A stretch of 44,316 nucleotides of DNA from positions 1-44,316 of the forward strand of contig JALOBO010000011.1 in the NCBI GenBank assembly GCA_023228225.1, written 5' to 3'. The position numbers and the translations under genes are program-made. Shown piece after piece: positions 26,463-34,413 of the stretch (its first letter is position 1; each line of letters opens with the position of its first letter). The notes under the pieces were generated by a model that did not search any database, was not told the origin of the DNA, and saw only the letters and a program-made list of their open reading frames with translations. The stretch comes from Clostridia bacterium (GTDB lineage: Bacteria; Bacillota; Clostridia; Christensenellales; UBA1242).

Positions 26463-27959
26463 ATGCATGGTGGCATTCATTATAAAAGTAATAAGTTTTT
26501 AACTTTTAATGAGCCTATAAAAGAATTATCAGGCTTTAAAATTCATAAATTTAATTTATATGGGCATATCGGCAGTCCCGCAGTTCCAGTAGTTAAGATT
26601 GGCGACAAAGTAAAAATGGGACAAATTATAGCAATCGGACAAGATAAAATTAGCATAAATATATATAGTTCGGTTAGCGGTAAAATACTTGACATAAACA
26701 ACATTTACATTATTATTGAAAATGATTTTTCAGATGAATATATTTCGCTTAATAAATTAGAAAATCCAAATGGCACAGAAATTCTTGCACGCATTAAAGA
26801 AGCGGGCATTATAGGTATGGGCGGAGCGGGTTTTCCAACATATTCAAAATATGAAACTGATAAAAAAATAGAAACGCTAATTATTAATGGTGCAGAATGT
26901 GAGGATTATTTAACAACAGATGATTTAATAATGAGCAAGTATAGCGCAGAAGTATTACAAGGCGCAATTTTGCTTGCAAAAATTTTAGATATTAAAAATG
27001 TTATTGTTGGCATTGAAAAGGACAAAAAGGAAGCCATTAAATTTATGAAAGAAAGCGCTAAATTGTTTTCTTTAAAACAAAACATTGATATTAATCCCAA
27101 AATAATAATTAAGCCTATTAAATCTAAATATCCGCAAGGGGCGGAAAAAATGATAATTCAAACACTTACCGGTAAAGAAGTTCCATTTAACAGTTTGCCA
27201 GCCGATATCGGTATAATAGTAAATAATGTTCATACTGCTTACAGTGTGTATAGGGCCGTGTTTTTTGGCGAACCTTGCATTAAGCGTGTAATTACGATTA
27301 GTGGCAGAGCAGTAGTAAATAAAGGTAATTATTTAGTCCGTATGGGAAGCAGTGTTGCTGATGTTTTTTGCAGTGCTGGCGGGGCATCGTATAATAGCAA
27401 AAAATTGGATATTTATAAAGAATTTGCAAAAGGTAGATTGAAGGCTTGCGAGAAGCTTGCAAATAAAATGCACGCAACAGAAGATTTAAAAGAAAAGAAA
27501 CAAATTGAAATCAAACTAAAACAAGAAATAAAGGACACAAATAGAGAAATTTATAAACATTATGTGATTGCAGTTGATGGTTGTGAAAACAATCTTGTTA
27601 AAATTTTAGCAGGTGGCGTTTTTATGGGTATACAAATTGATGAAGAATATTGTATAGAAGCACGCACATCGGCCATACTTTTTTTAGCAGAAAGCGAAGT
27701 TGAAAATCATGTGCCTACTGCTTGTATTAATTGTAAAAAATGTGCAGGAGTTTGCCCTGTTTCAATACAACCTATGCAAATAAATAATTATGCAGAAATT
27801 AAAAACTTTGAAGAATGCAAAAAATTAAATGTTATGTCTTGTATAGAATGCGGTGCTTGCTCCTATGTTTGTCCGGCTAAAATCCCGCTTGCTTATAATA
27901 TGAAAATGGTAAAAAAATCAGTGAAAAATTTAGCCAAAATAAAAAATAATTTTTTATAG
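26463..27959 (+). CDS. rnfC: electron transport complex subunit RnfC
   Basis: RnfC is the peripheral NADH-oxidising subunit of the Rnf complex (ferredoxin:NAD+ oxidoreductase, ion-pumping). Seen in 498 residues: the N-terminal HGGIHY motif, the NADH/FMN-binding glycine loop (GIIGMGGAGFPTYSKY, about 115-130), INGAECEDYLTTDD, and two C-terminal 4Fe-4S sets, CINCKKCAGVCP (about 421-432) and CIECGACSYVCP (about 460-471). Compared with usual RnfC, an extra charged helical stretch of about 65 residues (310-378, rich in K and E) lies between the SLBB-like part (GGASYN) and KILAGGVFMG. GGGAGATTTTTAAT precedes ATG 26463. It heads the rnf operon; a 51-bp gap separates it from rnfD. Confidence 0.93.
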   Translation: MHGGIHYKSNKFLTFNEPIKELSGFKIHKFNLYGHIGSPAVPVVKIGDKVKMGQIIAIGQDKISINIYSSVSGKILDINNIYIIIENDFSDEYISLNKLENPNGTEILARIKEAGIIGMGGAGFPTYSKYETDKKIETLIINGAECEDYLTTDDLIMSKYSAEVLQGAILLAKILDIKNVIVGIEKDKKEAIKFMKESAKLFSLKQNIDINPKIIIKPIKSKYPQGAEKMIIQTLTGKEVPFNSLPADIGIIVNNVHTAYSVYRAVFFGEPCIKRVITISGRAVVNKGNYLVRMGSSVADVFCSAGGASYNSKKLDIYKEFAKGRLKACEKLANKMHATEDLKEKKQIEIKLKQEIKDTNREIYKHYVIAVDGCENNLVKILAGGVFMGIQIDEEYCIEARTSAILFLAESEVENHVPTACINCKKCAGVCPVSIQPMQINNYAEIKNFEECKKLNVMSCIECGACSYVCPAKIPLAYNMKMVKKSVKNLAKIKNNFL

Positions 27960-28010
27960 TTTTATATTTTTTAATTAATATTATTTGCAATATTAAAAAA
28001 GGAGAATAAA

Positions 28011-28952
28011 GTGGGGGCGACTTTTGAAGAAATTAAAAAATCTAGTCCGCATATAAAAAGCAAAAACACCACAACACAAATTATGATTGATGTGTTACTT
28101 GCTCTTATGCCCGCATTATTTGCTGGTCTTTATTTTTTTGGTGAGAATGCTGCAAAAATCGTGCTAATTTCGGTTGTCGTTTCAGTTGTTACTGAATTAT
28201 TGTTTAATTTAATTACAAAAAAGCCCATAACTATAACCGATTTTTCGGCTGTTGTTACAGGACTATTATTTGCACTTACTTTACCCGCAAATACTCCAAT
28301 TTACGCGGTTGTGCTTGGTGCTTTTGTGGCTATTTTCGTTGGTAAAATGTTATTTGGTGGTATCGGAAAAAACTTTGCAAATCCTGCGCTTGTTGGTAGA
28401 TTGTTTGTAGTAATTTCATTTGGTAGTTTGCTTTCGGCATTTATTGATCCAATAGATGGTATTGCCGGTGCGACTCCACTTGTTGCTATTAATGCTGGTG
28501 ATTTATCGTCAATTAATTTATTAAATTTGTTTTTAGGCAGTACGGGCGGCTGTATAGGCGAAACCAGCACTCTTGCTTTACTGCTCGGTGGTATTTATCT
28601 TTCTGCAAAAAGAATTATTGATATTCGCATTCCGCTTATATTTTTAGGTGGCTCGGCTGTTTTAGCATTTGCATTTTCAGGTAGCATAAATTTTGTTCTG
28701 CCACATTTAATGGCCGGTGGGCTTATGCTCGGTGCTATATTTATGGCAACAGATTATACCACCAGTCCTATTTCAGATTTGAGTATAGTAATTTATGCAC
28801 TCGGCTGTGCAATATTAACTATGGTAATTCGTTTTTTTGGATCTCAGCCTGAGGGCGTATCGTATGCAATTTTACTTATGAATTTGTTAGTACCGCTATT
28901 AGATAAATATGTTAGACCTAATCCTTATGGCAGGGGGGCTAAAAATGAATAA
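28011..28952 (+). CDS. rnfD: electron transport complex subunit RnfD
   Basis: RnfD is an integral membrane, FMN-carrying subunit related to NqrB. The 313-residue protein shows SSPHIKSKNTTTQIMIDVLLALMP-type N-terminus, eight or nine spans, NPALVGR, and the covalent-FMN motif DGIAGATP with the attachment threonine at T155. The start is GTG 28011 behind AAAGGAGAATAAA. Its last 8 bases overlap the start of rnfG, so the two are translationally coupled. The flavinylation motif has Ala where Ser/Thr is common before GAT. Confidence 0.93.
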   Translation: MGATFEEIKKSSPHIKSKNTTTQIMIDVLLALMPALFAGLYFFGENAAKIVLISVVVSVVTELLFNLITKKPITITDFSAVVTGLLFALTLPANTPIYAVVLGAFVAIFVGKMLFGGIGKNFANPALVGRLFVVISFGSLLSAFIDPIDGIAGATPLVAINAGDLSSINLLNLFLGSTGGCIGETSTLALLLGGIYLSAKRIIDIRIPLIFLGGSAVLAFAFSGSINFVLPHLMAGGLMLGAIFMATDYTTSPISDLSIVIYALGCAILTMVIRFFGSQPEGVSYAILLMNLLVPLLDKYVRPNPYGRGAKNE

Positions 28953-29484
28953 AGAACCAATTAAAGCGACATTAATATTACTAATAATTGCAATTTGCTG
29001 TGGTTTAGTACTTGGCATTATAAAAACTCTTGTAGGACAAACCACCACAAGTAATGAATATTTACAGCAAGTATTTTTTGCAGATAATTATGTATTATTA
29101 GAAGCCGATCACCTTTATCGCAATGATTATGCAGATATTTTAAGCACTTATATTACAGAGTCTACCGAAGAAAGCAAAAATGGCATGTTAATAATTGAAA
29201 GCGTAGGTCAAGGCTTTGAAGGTAGTATTGTAATGCTAACCGCGTTTAATATGCAGGGCGAAATTGTTGGGATTATTTGCAAAGAAAATGCCGAAACTAG
29301 ACCATCTTCTATATTAGACCAAGATACGCTAAATAAACTTTTAGGGTTAAATAAACAATTAACAAGTGGCGACATTGATGGAACAGCAGGCGCAACATAT
29401 ACAACCAATGGATTGCTGAGTGCGGTAAATATTAGTATTGAGTTTTATAATGCGTACAGCGAATTATTAAGAGGTAGTATATGA
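28945..29484 (+). CDS. rnfG: electron transport complex subunit RnfG
   Basis: RnfG is a membrane-anchored subunit whose extracytoplasmic FMN_bind domain carries covalent FMN. The protein has 179 residues: one N-terminal span (ATLILLIIAICCGLVLGII), then the FMN_bind domain ending with DGTAGATYTTNG, attachment threonine T151. The start is ATG 28945 because AGGGGGG lies 7 bases upstream; the frame is open 36 bases further up inside rnfD. It overlaps rnfD by 8 bases and the next gene by 4 (ATGA). Confidence 0.92.
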   Translation: MNKEPIKATLILLIIAICCGLVLGIIKTLVGQTTTSNEYLQQVFFADNYVLLEADHLYRNDYADILSTYITESTEESKNGMLIIESVGQGFEGSIVMLTAFNMQGEIVGIICKENAETRPSSILDQDTLNKLLGLNKQLTSGDIDGTAGATYTTNGLLSAVNISIEFYNAYSELLRGSI

Positions 29485-30461
29485 TAAGATTATTAAAAAC
29501 ACTAATTCCAATGATTTTAATAGCGACATTTATATTTGTGTTTTACGGAAATGTAAATCCTGAAATTTATAATTCCGAAATTATATCTGTAATTCCAAAT
29601 GCGCGCGGTAGTTATACCGAAGGTAAAATTTTGCCACTAAAAGATGCGGTGGATTTTGTAAGCATAAAAAATGTTTATGAATTATCAAATGGAACGCTGA
29701 TCATTAAAACAGTGGTGACTGTTGGCTCAGAAGATTTAATATTATTAATAGGCGTAAAAGATAATAAATATATTAATATTTTGGCAAGCGGTATTTCACT
29801 TGGTTCGGAAAAGTTAGATTTTGATAATTTGCTTATTAATTTTATAGGTAAAACTGTACAATCATTTAGAACACGCACATATATTCAAGTAACAGCCACA
29901 ACTTATGAAGCGAAAGAATATGATGTGCCACTAAAAGAGATAGCGGGAGTTTATAATAACGCAGTAACTGAGTTAGTAAATTCAATAACGGTAGCAAGCA
30001 AATATGCTAGTTACTATAAATCAATAAGAAATATTTTTACAGAAGATTATCAAATTCTTAGTGTTGAAAATGGTAATTTAAACGTGCTTGGAGTTTATGA
30101 AAAAGATAACTCTTATGTTTTGCACACGCAAGGAATTGCCCGTAAATATGGCACCACTTCTACCAGTATGTTAAATGTACAAGTAATAACCGAAATTTCT
30201 AAATCTGGCAAAATATTAGATTGCTGTTATTATTACAATTCTAGTACGGTAGGCTATGGCAGTGGCACAGAAAATTTATTTAATCAATATGAAAATAATG
30301 TAATTGTAGAAAATTATTTTGGATTAAATGCAGATGATGGTTTACCAGTGGCAGATGGTAGTATTATTATAGATGGCGTTGCGGGTGCAACTCGTACAAC
30401 ATTGGCACAAGTTCGTGCTATAAATAGTGCGACTACATATTACAATTTGTATTTAGCGTAG
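29481..30461 (+). CDS. second RnfG-like FMN_bind protein (two-domain)
   Basis: An extra gene between rnfG and rnfE, 326 residues. After one N-terminal span (LLKTLIPMILIATFIFVFY) two RnfG-like extracytoplasmic domains follow. The first (about 30-150) lacks a flavin motif. The second (about 180-326) ends with DGVAGATRTTLAQVRAIN, which matches the covalent-FMN motif with attachment threonine T304. It is coupled to rnfG by an ATGA overlap and precedes rnfE by 9 bp, so it is clearly part of the operon. It could be an additional electron-carrying subunit. The homology of the first domain is inferred from position and pattern (PNARGSYTEGKI, NVYELSNGTLIIKT), not from clear identity. Confidence 0.75.
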   Translation: MIRLLKTLIPMILIATFIFVFYGNVNPEIYNSEIISVIPNARGSYTEGKILPLKDAVDFVSIKNVYELSNGTLIIKTVVTVGSEDLILLIGVKDNKYINILASGISLGSEKLDFDNLLINFIGKTVQSFRTRTYIQVTATTYEAKEYDVPLKEIAGVYNNAVTELVNSITVASKYASYYKSIRNIFTEDYQILSVENGNLNVLGVYEKDNSYVLHTQGIARKYGTTSTSMLNVQVITEISKSGKILDCCYYYNSSTVGYGSGTENLFNQYENNVIVENYFGLNADDGLPVADGSIIIDGVAGATRTTLAQVRAINSATTYYNLYLA

Positions 30462-30470
30462 GGGGATATA

Positions 30471-31202
30471 ATGAAAGCAAGACAAGTTTTATTAAATGGC
30501 ATATTGCAAAATCCTGTATTTGTACTTGCACTTGGTATGTGTCCCACACTTGGCACGAGTACAACGCTAGAAAGCGCTTTATTTATGGGTTTATCAACAC
30601 TTTTTGTGCTAATTTGTTCAAATTTTATAATTTCGCTATTAAGAAAAATTATTCCAAGTTCAGTACGAATTCCAGCATATATATTAATAGTAGCAACATT
30701 TGTTACGGTATTAGAAATTATTATGGCAAGATTTTTGCCTGAAATAAGTATGGCACTAGGAAATTATTTGGCACTTATTGTTGTAAACTGCATAATACTT
30801 GGTAGGGCTGAGGCCTTTGCTAGTAAAAATAGTGTTTGGCTTTCAATGCTTGACGGTATTAGTATGGGTTTGGGATTTGTATTTTCTATTTGTCTATTGG
30901 GTTTAACGCGTGAAGCATTAGGTGCAAACACTCTTAAATTATTTAATATAGATAGTGTTTTTGGAGCAAGTTATACGCCGATTGCAATTTTAGTTAAGCC
31001 AGCGGGCGGATTTTTAGTATTAGGACTTTATGCCGCGACTTTTAATGCAATCTACGAACAAATTAATAAAAAGAATGAAGATAAAAAATTTAAACAAAAA
31101 ATAAAAGAGCAATCGCGAAAAGTTGATGATAAAACAATATTAGAAGGTCAAAACAAAACTTCACAAGGCATACAAGCACAGCCGAAGGAGGAAAGCCTAT
31201 GA
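30471..31202 (+). CDS. rnfE: electron transport complex subunit RnfE
   Basis: RnfE is an integral membrane subunit related to NqrD. The 243-residue protein shows the family pattern NGILQNPVFVLALGMCPTLGTST, six spans and the conserved half-way motif NCIILGRAEAFASKN. The cysteine pair positions (MCPTLG in helix 1, VNCIILGRAEAFA in helix 4) are those proposed to hold the intramembrane Fe-S cluster with RnfA. A Lys/Glu/Gln-rich tail of about 45 residues at the C-terminus exceeds the usual length. It overlaps rnfA by 4 bases (ATGA). Confidence 0.92.
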   Translation: MKARQVLLNGILQNPVFVLALGMCPTLGTSTTLESALFMGLSTLFVLICSNFIISLLRKIIPSSVRIPAYILIVATFVTVLEIIMARFLPEISMALGNYLALIVVNCIILGRAEAFASKNSVWLSMLDGISMGLGFVFSICLLGLTREALGANTLKLFNIDSVFGASYTPIAILVKPAGGFLVLGLYAATFNAIYEQINKKNEDKKFKQKIKEQSRKVDDKTILEGQNKTSQGIQAQPKEESL

Positions 31203-31774
31203 ACACATTTTTCACAATATTAATAGGTGCAATCCTTGTTAATAATATTGTACTCACACAGTTTTTAGGAATTTGCCCGTTTATTGGAGTATCAAAAAAA
31301 GTACAATCGGCACTTGGAATGGGAATTGCGGTTACATTTGTAATTGCATTGTCTTGCGTTGCCACTTACATGGTCTATAATTATGTTTTAATTCCGTTAA
31401 ATTTAGTATATTTAAAAACTATTGTATTCATATTTATAATTGCGGGGCTTGTACAAATTACGGAAATACTTATTAAGCATTTTGCACCAAAATTATTCAA
31501 TGCGTTAGGCATTTATCTGCCACTTATTACAACCAATTGCACTGTTTTAGGCACTGCACTTACCGTAACTTCACAGTTTACAAATATTTTTACCGCATTT
31601 TTTTACGGGCTTTGTACTGGGCTTGGATTTACATTAGCAATTGTGTTACTTGCTGGTATCCGTATAAAATTTGATATGGCTTATATACCAAAACCATTTA
31701 GAGGATTGCCAATTGCTCTTATTGCGGCGGCGATTATGTCAATGGCATTTGGTGCGTTTACCAGTATTATTTAA
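31199..31774 (+). CDS. rnfA: electron transport complex subunit RnfA
   Basis: RnfA is related to NqrE and forms the membrane core with RnfE. The 191-residue protein has six spans, NNIVLTQFLGICPFIGVSKK in helix 1 and TTNCTVLGTALTV in helix 4, whose cysteines correspond to the proposed shared intramembrane 2Fe-2S site. AAGGAGGAAAG precedes ATG 31199. It is coupled to rnfE by an ATGA overlap, and rnfB follows after 10 bp. Confidence 0.93.
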   Translation: MNTFFTILIGAILVNNIVLTQFLGICPFIGVSKKVQSALGMGIAVTFVIALSCVATYMVYNYVLIPLNLVYLKTIVFIFIIAGLVQITEILIKHFAPKLFNALGIYLPLITTNCTVLGTALTVTSQFTNIFTAFFYGLCTGLGFTLAIVLLAGIRIKFDMAYIPKPFRGLPIALIAAAIMSMAFGAFTSII

Positions 31775-31784
31775 GGAGAAAAAT

Positions 31785-32075
31785 ATGTTGACAACAGTTT
31801 TATATACAGTGCTTATTTTAGCGGTGATTGCGGTAGTTTTTGGAATTGCAATTTCGCTACTAAATACACATTATAAAGATAAAAAAGATAAAGGCATTGA
31901 AGAAATTTTAGCATTTTTACCTGGGGTAAACTGTGGAGCGTGTGGATATTCAAGTTGCTCTAAATATGCAGAGGCAATAAACTCCGGTGAGGTCAAAGTT
32001 GGCAGATGCCAAGTAATGAGCAAAGAAAAGGCAACCGAACTAATGGAGTATGTTGCAAAGAAAACAAAAAAATAA
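31785..32075 (+). CDS. rnfB: minimal RnfB: membrane anchor plus 4Fe-4S domain only
   Basis: RnfB normally feeds electrons from ferredoxin into Rnf. It has a membrane anchor, one Fe-S domain and then two or more ferredoxin-type 4Fe-4S clusters, in about 180-330 residues. This protein has only 96 residues: an N-terminal span (VLYTVLILAVIAVVFGIAI), then the Fe-S domain with LPGVNCGACGYSSC and four cysteines C50, C53, C58, C75, and a Lys-rich end. No ferredoxin clusters follow; a hairpin comes 40 bases after the stop. ATG 31785 is preceded by AAGGAGAAAAAT. The end looks natural, without a frameshift scrap downstream, so this appears to be a genuinely short variant. Confidence 0.85.
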   Translation: MLTTVLYTVLILAVIAVVFGIAISLLNTHYKDKKDKGIEEILAFLPGVNCGACGYSSCSKYAEAINSGEVKVGRCQVMSKEKATELMEYVAKKTKK

Positions 32076-32109
32076 TTAAAATATAAAATTTGAATAATAA
32101 ATACTATTT

Positions 32110-32140
32110 AATCCGTTTGGCTATGGTCAAGCGGATTAAT
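32110..32140 (+). terminator. hairpin at the end of the rnf operon
   Basis: AATCCGTTTG and CAAGCGGATT form a 10-bp stem (one G-U pair) with an 8-nt loop. No strong T-run follows, so it is a weak terminator or a 3' stabilising hairpin. Confidence 0.5.
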
Positions 32141-32196
32141 CGCTTGTAAATACTGTAATTTTATGCTAAAATAAAACATTAAAAAAGGAATTATTA

Positions 32197-32916
32197 ATGA
32201 AAATTTTTGCATTAAGCGATTTACATTTAAGTATAAATTTCCCTAAACCCATGAACATATTCGGTCCAACATGGGATAACTATATAGATAAAGTTAAAGT
32301 TAACTGGCAAGCACTTGTTAAGCCAGAAGACATCGTTGTAATTTCAGGTGATATTAGTTGGGCAATGTATTTAGAAGATGCAAAAGCCGATTTAAATTAT
32401 ATTAACAAATTAAATGGTCGTAAGGTTATTTTACGTGGTAACCATGATTATTGGTGGAGTACAATTTCTGGCGTTCGTGAAGCGCTTCCACAAAATATGT
32501 ATGCTGTGCAAAACGATTGCATACAGATAGATAATGTGCTATTTTTTGGTTCTCGTGGCTGGCTAATGTCCGAAGGTATAAATGACACAGCGGAAAATAA
32601 AAAAATATATACTAGGGAAGTTTTAAGGTTAGAACTTTCACTAAAAAATATGCAAGTAAAACGCGAAAAACTATTAGAACAGGGGATTACCCCGGTAGAA
32701 ATTTGTATGTTACATTATCCGCCTTTTAATATTTTAAGAGCAGATACGCCTGTTACAAATTTACTAGAAAAATACGATGTGAAAAATGTTGTATATGGTC
32801 ATTTACATGGAAGTAGTTGTATGGCAGAAAAGGTAGTAGAAAAAAACGGAATTAAATATTTTTTAACTTCTTGCGATTTAGTAGATAATTGTCCACAGTT
32901 AATTACCGAAATTTAA
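32197..32916 (+). CDS. metallophosphoesterase (calcineurin-like)
   Basis: A 239-residue cytoplasmic phosphoesterase of the calcineurin-like superfamily. All metal-binding blocks are present in order: SDLHLS (D7, H9), SGDISWAM (about 50-57), RGNHDYWW (about 80-87), MLHYPPF (about 171-177) and YGHLHGSS (about 204-211). Members act on phosphomono- or diesters; the physiological substrate here is unknown. AAAGGAATTATTA precedes ATG 32197. Nothing in the neighbourhood narrows the role. It is similar in plan to Bacillus YpbG-type proteins. Confidence 0.88.
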   Translation: MKIFALSDLHLSINFPKPMNIFGPTWDNYIDKVKVNWQALVKPEDIVVISGDISWAMYLEDAKADLNYINKLNGRKVILRGNHDYWWSTISGVREALPQNMYAVQNDCIQIDNVLFFGSRGWLMSEGINDTAENKKIYTREVLRLELSLKNMQVKREKLLEQGITPVEICMLHYPPFNILRADTPVTNLLEKYDVKNVVYGHLHGSSCMAEKVVEKNGIKYFLTSCDLVDNCPQLITEI

Positions 32917-32976
32917 ATCGTTATTGACTTTATATCAAATTTAAAATATACTTAATTATCAATGGTAAAGGAAAAA

Positions 32977-34290
32977 ATGATACCAATAAATAATGAAAAT
33001 GTTATAAGTAAATTAAACGAATTTGCTAACAATACGGTGTTTCACAAAAAACTATTTGTTGAAAGTGCTTTTCAACTAATAAATTCTGTTGCACAAAAAT
33101 TTGGCGATAGTTTAATAATGAATGAACAAGAAGTAGATATAAAAGAATATTTATTTAATAAAATTGCCAATAGAGTACGCATTTTTTCATCTTTACGAGT
33201 TGCGGAAAAACATAATTCATATTTTTCTGAATACTTTAAAAAAGACCCACATTTGAATGCTGTTTCTTATATAATTAATGAAGAATATGCGGGCATTATT
33301 TTTAATGAAAATGTGCTTAAAAATTTCATTTTAGATATTGCAAAAAAGTATTCACAGGAAGAATATGAAAAAGTAAAGGCTAATATTAATTTAGATAAAA
33401 AAAGATTTAATTTACCAAAAGAATCATTTGAAACATATGATTTAAATTTAAAAACACAAATCATTCATGAACTTTTACATATTTCTGCAATACAAAATGT
33501 TAACACCGATGAAAAATCAGTTATTAAGTTTGGTTTTTCTACACTTGGTGTTTTTAAACCAGAGTTAAGAAGCATTTATAATGATTTTTATGATAGCATA
33601 AATGAATATTTTAATTTGTCACTTATGCCCAGTTCAGATTGCTATAAAAGTCAGAATAGTGTAACAGAATATAGAAATCCAATGCAAGTTTATAAAATTA
33701 ATAAAAGTTTTATGTCGGTTGGTTTGCAAGAAGGAATAAAAAAGTATTGCAATATAACTAATTATTATTTGGATAATCAAGGCTTGCCATTTATTGAAGA
33801 TAACTTATATACAAATGTATCTAATATAATAGAACTTTTAGCACACCTTGTGGGCGAAAAAGAATTGTTTGTTGGTATGATTGATGATTCTGTAAAATTT
33901 GTAAATGCCTTTAATGCTGAATATAAACAATGTTTTAATAAATATTTGGACTTAGTTTTAACTAGTTCGGACTCTGTAATGCAATTAAAATCCTTAGGTT
34001 ATGATATTTCAAAACTAGAACCTTTTGATATGCTTGCTTGTTTAGTTAGAGATTATTTATATAAAACAACTATGATAAGCCAAGAACTTGCTCAAACAAT
34101 TTTACTTGAATGCTTAACACATTCAAATATAGAAAAATATAATTGGGAAGTAACAGAAAACAGAATGCAACAAATTAAAGATGTTCTCACACTACCAAAA
34201 TTTAAGCGTGAAAATTATGAAGTGTCGCTAGTAGAACTTGCTTATGATAAATTAGAGGATAAAGCGTATTCTAACGAGCCGGACAGATAA
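32977..34290 (+). CDS. putative zincin metalloprotease-like protein, 437 aa
   Basis: The family is not recognised, but residues 164-168 read HELLH in the context TQIIHELLHISA, an HExxH zinc site. A downstream glutamate, E210 in DSINEYFNLSL, is at a spacing and context (serine/Asn-E-Y) plausible for the third zinc ligand of a gluzincin. There is no signal peptide or membrane span, so the protein would be cytoplasmic or released in another way. The C-terminal 200 residues are helical and Lys/Glu-rich. The start is ATG 32977, behind AAAGGA with a 4-base gap; ATG 32962 lacks a ribosome site. It is monocistronic. The peptidase activity is a motif-based inference. Confidence 0.6.
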   Translation: MIPINNENVISKLNEFANNTVFHKKLFVESAFQLINSVAQKFGDSLIMNEQEVDIKEYLFNKIANRVRIFSSLRVAEKHNSYFSEYFKKDPHLNAVSYIINEEYAGIIFNENVLKNFILDIAKKYSQEEYEKVKANINLDKKRFNLPKESFETYDLNLKTQIIHELLHISAIQNVNTDEKSVIKFGFSTLGVFKPELRSIYNDFYDSINEYFNLSLMPSSDCYKSQNSVTEYRNPMQVYKINKSFMSVGLQEGIKKYCNITNYYLDNQGLPFIEDNLYTNVSNIIELLAHLVGEKELFVGMIDDSVKFVNAFNAEYKQCFNKYLDLVLTSSDSVMQLKSLGYDISKLEPFDMLACLVRDYLYKTTMISQELAQTILLECLTHSNIEKYNWEVTENRMQQIKDVLTLPKFKRENYEVSLVELAYDKLEDKAYSNEPDR

Positions 34291-34413
34291 ATTTAATTGA
34301 GAGATAATATAACATTATTAATGTCCGTGCTTAAAAATTACTATTGACATTGTTATTCATTGATGATAAAATATTTATAGTAAAATAAAGCATTTATTAA
34401 AGGGGTGCGGTGT

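Noticed and set aside
26463..32075. Sodium-pumping NADH:quinone reductase (Nqr)
   Set aside because: Gene order C-D-G-E-A-B with an RnfB-type Fe-S domain and RnfC clusters; no NqrA or NqrF present.
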